Shown here: piece by piece, positions 7,809-12,422 of the stretch
How positions within the stretch are numbered: position 1 is the stretch's first letter
Layout: each line of letters begins with the position of its first letter
Notes under the pieces: model-generated
The model's database searches: none
Seen by the model: the letters and a program-made list of their open reading frames with translations, nothing else
Told to the model about the DNA's origin: nothing
NCBI GenBank assembly: GCA_934339365.1
Contig: CAKRHW010000026.1
Span: 1 to 12,422 of the forward strand
DNA from: an uncultured Lachnospiraceae bacterium
GTDB lineage: Bacteria; Bacillota; Clostridia; Lachnospirales; Lachnospiraceae
DNA length: 12,422 nucleotides
Reading direction: 5' to 3'
Translations under genes and position numbers: made by a program

Positions 7809-8816
7809 TTATATCCGATGTTCTCGTTCTCCACTTCCTGCTGGTGCCTCAACACGTCTCATCTTCTCCTGATAAGAAGGTTTCCAAGTTGCTGTAAATG
7901 TATGATCATTATTAATATCATCCTGCTCTGTCGGCATTACCGGATTTTGAATACCTTTTGGGGTATACACATCCTCTACTCCATCCGGTATATGTTCATG
8001 TAATTCATTTACTGCACAATCATATTCCCAACCATCATGTGGAAATCTGTAGTGCCACAGAATATCATTACGCATAAAAGACACGCCGTATCCTTTTATT
8101 GTGTTTGCAATAATCACAGTTGGTTTATGTGGCTCCTTTTCACGAATGATTTCTGTCTTTTCAAAAGCACTCTTTAATTCTTCATGCGAATTACCGTTTA
8201 TTTCAATTACATTCCAACCAAATGCTTTCCATTTTGCTGCAAAATCTTCAATTTCAATTGTATTTTCCTGAAAATCCATGCTCTGCATATGATTGTGATC
8301 TACAATTGCAATTAAGTTATTTAAACGAAAATGATTGGCAAACAGTACAGCTTCCCACACAGAACCTTCATCACATTCTCCATCTCCTAATACAACGAAT
8401 ACTCTTTCTTTTTTTCCATCCTTTTTTATTGCGTATGCCATACCTGCACCGGCTGATAATCCATGTCCCAAAGAACCTGTTGAAAAATCAACTCCTGGAA
8501 GATGATGCGATACGTGTCCTGATAAACGACTTCCATTCGCATAATGTGTTTTTAACTCTTCTACATCAAAAAAGCCACATTCTGCCAATGCTGCATATAT
8601 CGCTGCTCCAGCATGTCCCTTGCTTAAAATAAAACGATCTCTTTTCTCTGATTTTGTGTTCTGAGGATCATACTTTAATACATCAGCATATAATACAGCA
8701 ATAATATCCGCAACTGACATAATTGCACCTATATGACTTCCTCCCGATAAATGTGTCATTTCTATTCCATGTCTTCTAATTTTCCATGCTAATTGCTCAC
8801 TTGTTTGATTTTTCAT
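7809..8816 (-). CDS. Transketolase-like N-terminal subunit (ThDP diphosphate-binding domain)
   Basis: A 335-residue protein equal to the first half of transketolase. It binds the diphosphate and metal of ThDP. The motif GDGECDEG (GDG at 144-146) followed by NN at 166-167 is the classic ThDP signature. LSKGHAG (about 64-70), GSLGHGL (about 114-120), SGGSHIG (about 24-30) and NTIKGYGVSFM (about 239-249) are all in place. Stand-alone N-subunits are usually about 270-285 residues. Here about 50 extra residues follow residue 280, rich in charged and polar positions and ending APAGSGEREHRI, with no recognised domain. The ATG has AGGAG 9 bases upstream and follows the acyltransferase stop by a single base. 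The partner subunit begins 12 bases downstream. The family is certain. A role in an unusual sugar precursor is inferred from the neighbours. Confidence 0.93.
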   Translation of the reverse strand: MKNQTSEQLAWKIRRHGIEMTHLSGGSHIGAIMSVADIIAVLYADVLKYDPQNTKSEKRDRFILSKGHAGAAIYAALAECGFFDVEELKTHYANGSRLSGHVSHHLPGVDFSTGSLGHGLSAGAGMAYAIKKDGKKERVFVVLGDGECDEGSVWEAVLFANHFRLNNLIAIVDHNHMQSMDFQENTIEIEDFAAKWKAFGWNVIEINGNSHEELKSAFEKTEIIREKEPHKPTVIIANTIKGYGVSFMRNDILWHYRFPHDGWEYDCAVNELHEHIPDGVEDVYTPKGIQNPVMPTEQDDINNDHTFTATWKPSYQEKMRRVEAPAGSGEREHRI

Positions 8817-8817
8817 A

Positions 8818-9810
8818 TCATTTTTCTCCTATTATTAGCTTAACTATTTTACACTGCAATTTCGGTGTTCTTTCATATATTTCAATAATACATACAGGTC
8901 CCAATATTCCGGCTAAAAACATTATCATCGTCTCTAAATACCATATTACCCCCATACGGTCACAAAACAGCATAAAAACCGATTGAAACAGCCAAGAATA
9001 TATATATATTGTGAAGTTATGATTACTAATCCATGTAGCTAATTTACTTTTTCTAATCAGGAACGCCACTTCCCAACAAGCCCCTATCCAACATACTGCC
9101 TCAAACATTTTTACACATCGACTATTATACTCACAATAGTTCATCAATACATTTGCTATCATTAATGTCAAAAGCATTATTAATATCCTAAAAAATACTT
9201 TCTCATTTCTTTGCTCTAAATGAAAATAACAAAAAATCATACCCATAACGAAATAAATTACCATGTTATGAATATCTTCCAATCCTAAAAGCATTGTATT
9301 TAACGGCAATAGCCAACCTAAACTTGCTATCAAGAGACTAATAATTAATCTTTTTTTTGCTTCTTTTATCTTTAAGCAAATTACGCCAAACATAATATAT
9401 ATTTCGAGAAGAACTAAAATAAACCAAAAGTGTCCCCATATATTCATTCTAGGAAATACTAAGGATCTTACCATTGCTGTTCCAATACCCGCTAAGCTTC
9501 CATTCTCCACATAATACTTGGGAATTCCTCCAATCACTGTTAATATTATATATGGAGTTAATAACTTAATGGTCTTTTCTTTTATCCATTTTTTATAACC
9601 TATTTTAAATAATTTATTAGAATTCCAAAATAAAAAACCTGCAATAAAGAAAAATAAAGGCATATGAAAAGAGTAAATCACATCAATAATTTTAACCAAT
9701 ATCGTTCCCTGAAAATTTTCCCAATTGCTAGAATGTGAATGTCCGAGCACAACCAGAAATGTTCCAATAGCATATAAAATATCTACTTCATAATATCTTT
9801 TTTGGCTCAC
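8818..9810 (-). CDS. Family-3 membrane acyltransferase (polysaccharide O-acyltransferase)
   Basis: A 330-residue integral-membrane acyltransferase with about 10 hydrophobic helices. The family opening RYYEVDILYAIGTFLVVLGHS carries the conserved histidine at about residue 24. SFHMPLFFFIAGFLF (about 47-61) and GHFWFILVLLEIY follow, all typical of acyltransferase family 3. It would acylate a sugar of the repeat unit using a cytoplasmic acyl donor. The frame is open upstream to an ATG at 9858, which would overlap the aldo/keto reductase by 52 bases and add 16 polar residues. The GTG at 9810 is preferred because it overlaps the upstream stop by 4 bases (GTGA), has AGAGG 7 bases before it, and starts the protein at the usual distance from the first helix. 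It ends one base before the transketolase start. The acyl group and acceptor are unknown. Confidence 0.88.
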   Translation of the reverse strand: MSQKRYYEVDILYAIGTFLVVLGHSHSSNWENFQGTILVKIIDVIYSFHMPLFFFIAGFLFWNSNKLFKIGYKKWIKEKTIKLLTPYIILTVIGGIPKYYVENGSLAGIGTAMVRSLVFPRMNIWGHFWFILVLLEIYIMFGVICLKIKEAKKRLIISLLIASLGWLLPLNTMLLGLEDIHNMVIYFVMGMIFCYFHLEQRNEKVFFRILIMLLTLMIANVLMNYCEYNSRCVKMFEAVCWIGACWEVAFLIRKSKLATWISNHNFTIYIYSWLFQSVFMLFCDRMGVIWYLETMIMFLAGILGPVCIIEIYERTPKLQCKIVKLIIGEK

Positions 9811-10742
9811 TTGGATACCTCTTCTAATTTTTGTATTTCTTCCTTGTTTAATTTCCAATCAACGCCTTTTACATTTCCAATAATCTGACTCGGTCTCTTC
9901 GCACCACAAAGAGCTACCGATTGAGGTAAATAATCCAGTATATAACGTATTGCAACTGCTACTACAGACTTTCCATGCTCCTTAGCAATTTTCCTCATCT
10001 CGTCTACAATTTCCAAGTTTTTCAGCAATTTTTCCCCATGAAAATTCACATAAATATCTCTGCTTCTGCGATCATTTGCTTCAAAAGATACCGTTTTGTC
10101 ATATTTACCTGTAAGAACTCCCTGGCCTAAGCTTCCCCAGGTCATAGGCGTCATTTTTAATTCTTTCGAAATTTTCAAAATATCTTTTTCATTTTTTCTA
10201 CATGCAAGACTATATTCATCTTGAAATGATACAAATTTTCCAACCAATTCTTCTATTTCTACCATATCATTTTCATGAATATTAGAAAGTCCATAATATC
10301 GAATTTTCCCTTCTTTTTTCAGTCCTTCCAAAGTTTCCACAACTACTTTAAGAGGCGTTTTTCCATCTTGATAATGAATTTGATATAAATCGATATATTC
10401 TGTTCCTAATCGCTTCAAACTGGCATTACAGGCTTCTTTAATCCACTCAGGGCTATTATCGTATGAGGTTTTACCATTTTGTAAACGCACACCAAATTTT
10501 GAAGCAATAATCACTTCTTCGCGATGTCCTTTTAATGCTTTTCCTAATGTAATTTCTGACTGTCCTAATCCATATGTGTCTGCCGTATCAAAAAAATTGA
10601 TTCCATTTTCTAATGCCGTATGTACTGCCGCAACTAATTCTTGTTCTTGAGTGTCTCCCCACCCATAACCACCTAATGGACAACCACCCATGCATAATCT
10701 TGATACTTTTAAATCTGAATTTTTAAGATAAATATATTCCAT
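9807..10742 (-). CDS. Aldo/keto reductase, NADP(H)-dependent type
   Basis: A 311-residue (beta/alpha)8-barrel oxidoreductase that reduces aldehydes or ketones with NAD(P)H. It begins MEYIYLKNSDLKVSRLCMGG. The catalytic tetrad is visible: D52 and Y57 in FFDTADTYG, K82 in ASKFG, and H123 in YQIHYQD. Later barrel strands follow with YYGLSN (about 154-159), FQDEYSL, TPMTWGSLGQGVLTG and, near the end, CGAKRPSQIIGN, which forms the cofactor-binding end of the barrel. Length and order are normal for the family. It starts 19 bases after the sugar-phosphate transferase with AGGAG upstream, and its stop overlaps the acyltransferase start. Enzymes of this family are promiscuous. Position next to a transketolase pair suggests it may reduce a keto-sugar made in this pathway, but that is inference. 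Confidence 0.92.
   Translation of the reverse strand: MEYIYLKNSDLKVSRLCMGGCPLGGYGWGDTQEQELVAAVHTALENGINFFDTADTYGLGQSEITLGKALKGHREEVIIASKFGVRLQNGKTSYDNSPEWIKEACNASLKRLGTEYIDLYQIHYQDGKTPLKVVVETLEGLKKEGKIRYYGLSNIHENDMVEIEELVGKFVSFQDEYSLACRKNEKDILKISKELKMTPMTWGSLGQGVLTGKYDKTVSFEANDRRSRDIYVNFHGEKLLKNLEIVDEMRKIAKEHGKSVVAVAIRYILDYLPQSVALCGAKRPSQIIGNVKGVDWKLNKEEIQKLEEVSK
9818..9824 (-). promoter_or_regulatory. Ribosome binding site deciding the GTG start of the acyltransferase
   Basis: GAAGAGG lies within the last codons of the aldo/keto reductase gene and ends 7 bases before the GTG at 9810. This supports the GTG start over the more distant ATG at 9858, and suggests the two genes are translationally coupled. 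Confidence 0.6.
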
Positions 10743-10761
10743 TCCGTTTCCGTCTCCTATC

Positions 10762-11427
10762 TTATCGGTGTTCTTTTTTTACTAAAAAACCAAAAGTCTT
10801 ATCAAAAACAGCTTTTAATGTTTTAAATAAAATATATACATCTGTTCCAAGCGAAACTTCATGTGCATATTTTATTCTCAATTTATTTTTCTTCTTCAAA
10901 ACATATTTTTCATACATTTCATCTGCATTTTCGCCACCAACAATTTCATCTAAATTTATAAATTCAACCGAACTAAAATCGGTAATTCCTGGCCTTACAC
11001 ATAAAATGTCTTTCTCTTCTCCTTCGTATGCTTCTGTATATTTTACAAGTTCTGGTCTTGGTCCAATTAAACTCATTTTTCCTAAGAACACCTGACCCAA
11101 TTGAGGTATTTCGTCAAGCTTTGTTTTTCGCAAAACCTCCCCAACTTTTGTTATTCTCGGATCATGTAATGCTGTAGTTCCACCTCCAATTTTGTCCGCA
11201 TTTTTTACCATCGTTCTAAATTTGCATATTTTGAATGTCTGATTTTTATATCCACCTCTTGGTGCTCTGTAAAAAACCGGGAATCCGTCTTCCAAAAAAA
11301 TCGCTACTGCTAAGATTAAATAAAGTGGCCATAATATCACTAATACAATACCAGTAATAATAATATCTAATCCTCTTTTTATATATTTATTATACAATCC
11401 TTCATACGCCTTTTTTGCTTGTCTCAT
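10762..11427 (-). CDS. Undecaprenyl-phosphate sugar-phosphate transferase (initiating enzyme)
   Basis: A 221-residue monotopic phosphoglycosyl transferase of the bacterial sugar-transferase family (PglC/WcaJ C-terminal domain, EpsL-like). It moves a sugar phosphate from a UDP-sugar to undecaprenyl phosphate and so starts each repeat unit. An amphipathic start is followed by YIKRGLDIII and a re-entrant membrane helix with a kinking proline (ILWPLYLILAVAI, about 31-43). Then come VFYRAPRGG, KICKFRTM (about 66-73), the catalytic D105-E106 in KTKLDEIPQL, and LIGPRPELV (about 120-128). The ATG at 11436 would add three residues, but its A belongs to the AGAAGGA site. The ATG at 11427 lies 8 bases after that site and is preferred. 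It has no large N-terminal membrane domain, so it is the short form. The first sugar cannot be read from sequence. Confidence 0.92.
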   Translation of the reverse strand: MRQAKKAYEGLYNKYIKRGLDIIITGIVLVILWPLYLILAVAIFLEDGFPVFYRAPRGGYKNQTFKICKFRTMVKNADKIGGGTTALHDPRITKVGEVLRKTKLDEIPQLGQVFLGKMSLIGPRPELVKYTEAYEGEEKDILCVRPGITDFSSVEFINLDEIVGGENADEMYEKYVLKKKNKLRIKYAHEVSLGTDVYILFKTLKAVFDKTFGFLVKKEHR

Positions 11428-11435
11428 CTGGTTCA

Positions 11436-11442
11436 TCCTTCT
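11436..11442 (-). promoter_or_regulatory. Ribosome binding site deciding the start of the sugar-phosphate transferase
   Basis: AGAAGGA runs into the first of two in-frame ATG codons (11436) and ends 8 bases before the second (11427). The spacing supports the second ATG as the real start. Confidence 0.55.
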
Positions 11443-11466
11443 CTATTCTTATATCAGTATCTTACT

Positions 11467-12422
11467 TTAGAATATTGCCACTTTTATGCCTGTTTTTTTA
11501 CATTCTTTCTTTTCTTCCAGAGGAGCAACTTCCTTATTCACTTCTTCTGGTTTTCTGAATGTTGGAACAACTTTCCTAAGTGTTTCTTTCGCAATCAGAT
11601 CATTGCCTGTATCATAGGCATCTTTCAGCATTTCTAATTTTTGCTGAATCTCTTCCGCACTAAGTGGAGTATCTCGCTCTATAAAAATCATGCGGTTATC
11701 TGTCTTATCCAGTGCTTCCGTTTTTACTAATAATTTCTCGAATAATTTTTCTCCTGGCCTAAGTCCAATTTCCTGTACGGTTATTCCCTGTACTCCAGAC
11801 AGGCGAATCATATTTTCTGCAAGATCAAGAATTTTAACAGGCTGCCCCATGTCTAAAACAAACAACTCCCCATTATGTGCAAGTGCCCACTCTGAAGAAC
11901 TAACTGTGAAGCTTCCGGAATTGTCATAAAGTATCGAATAATTCGCTTATCGGTTATAGTCACCGGGCCGCCATTTGCAATCTGTCTCTTAAACAACGGA
12001 ATAACAGAACCAGCACTCTCTAAAACATTACCGAAACGAGTTGCATTGTATTTTACCAATCATCTCACACATTCTCTTTGTCGCACCCATAACATTTGTT
12101 GGATTCACAGCTTTATCAGTTGAAACCATCATAAATCGTTCTGCATGATATTTTTCACAAAGTTCCACAAGATTCTTAGTTCCAAATACATTATTATAAA
12201 TAGCTTCAATGCAGTTATGCTCCATCAGTGGCACATGCTTATGCGCTGCTGCATTGATAATAATTTGTGGATAATACTAATCAAACACACGCTTCAACGC
12301 TTTCTTATGCGTAATAGAGCAGATTTCAATCTGTAGATCCAATCTATTTCCATACGCAATTTTAAGTTCCTGCTGTACATCATAAGCACCATTTTCATAA
12401 ATGTCCAAAATAATTATCTTTT
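11467..12422 (-). pseudogene. Broken EpsC/CapD-type nucleotide-sugar 4,6-dehydratase (3' part; runs off the window)
   Basis: The C-terminal Rossmann half of a FlaA1/CapD/EpsC-type UDP-sugar 4,6-dehydratase, which would make a UDP-4-keto-6-deoxy-amino sugar. Recognisable blocks in order are KKIIILDIYENGAYDVQQEL, INAAAHKHVPLMEHN, AIYNNVFGT, the active-site MMVSTDKAVNPTNVMGATKR, FGNVLESAGSVIPLFKRQI, IIRYFMTIPEA, LFVLDMGQPVKI and GLRPGEKL. Three lesions break it: an in-frame TAG at 12277-12279; loss of roughly a dozen codons with a frameshift near 12055-12060, where CEMI should lead through a spacer into KYNATRFG; and a missing G at 11886-11888, where one more base would give QSGALAHNGELF. The glycine-rich nucleotide loop, and an N-terminal membrane domain if this is the long form, would lie beyond the window. 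The last 130 codons are open but have no proper start. Confidence 0.9.

Noticed and set aside
11467..11865. The open 132-codon stretch as a separate small gene.
   Set aside because: It is the in-frame C-terminal end of the dehydratase and begins mid-domain (FVLDMGQPVKI). It shows no independent start with a ribosome binding site.
1..12422. Mobile element, defence system, CRISPR or tRNA.
   Set aside because: No transposase, integrase, nuclease, toxin pair, repeat-spacer array or cloverleaf-like sequence was recognised. All genes fit polysaccharide synthesis.

Overview
This window is a minus-strand stretch of an exopolysaccharide or capsule operon from a low-GC Gram-positive bacterium. The evidence is an AT-rich sequence, strong AGGAG-type ribosome binding sites, EpsC/EpsG/EpsF-type proteins and very tight gene packing. 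A gut Clostridia of the Lachnospiraceae type is my best guess. That is inference from protein style, not a marker gene. Every supportable gene lies on the minus strand, so transcription runs from base 12422 towards base 1, and both ends of the window cut through genes.

In transcription order, the window opens with the 3' part of an EpsC/CapD-type nucleotide-sugar 4,6-dehydratase that is clearly broken: a stop codon, a small deletion with frameshift, and a one-base frameshift. Next comes the initiating undecaprenyl-phosphate sugar-phosphate transferase (10762-11427). A modification or precursor block follows: an aldo/keto reductase, a membrane acyltransferase of family 3, and a transketolase split into N- and C-terminal subunits. 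After that comes the assembly block: a GT4 glycosyltransferase, an EpsG-type polymerase, an EpsF-like GT4, a GT2, a broken hexapeptide-repeat acetyltransferase (one stop, one frameshift), a GT32 with a DxD motif, a second EpsF-like GT4, and the start of a second family-3 acyltransferase.

The likely logic is as follows. The sugar-phosphate transferase loads the first sugar on undecaprenyl phosphate. Up to five glycosyltransferases extend the repeat unit. Two membrane acyltransferases decorate it, and EpsG polymerises it. No Wzx-type flippase is present, so it should lie outside the window. Most neighbouring genes overlap or are separated by fewer than 20 bases, which fits a single polycistronic message with translational coupling. 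The largest gap between intact genes is 85 bases.

The most noteworthy points are the split transketolase next to an aldo/keto reductase inside a polysaccharide operon, which could make an unusual ketose-derived or two-carbon-branched sugar, and the concentration of inactivating lesions in just two genes (the dehydratase and the acetyltransferase) while the other eleven complete genes are open. No RNA genes, CRISPR arrays, insertion sequences or integrase genes were seen.
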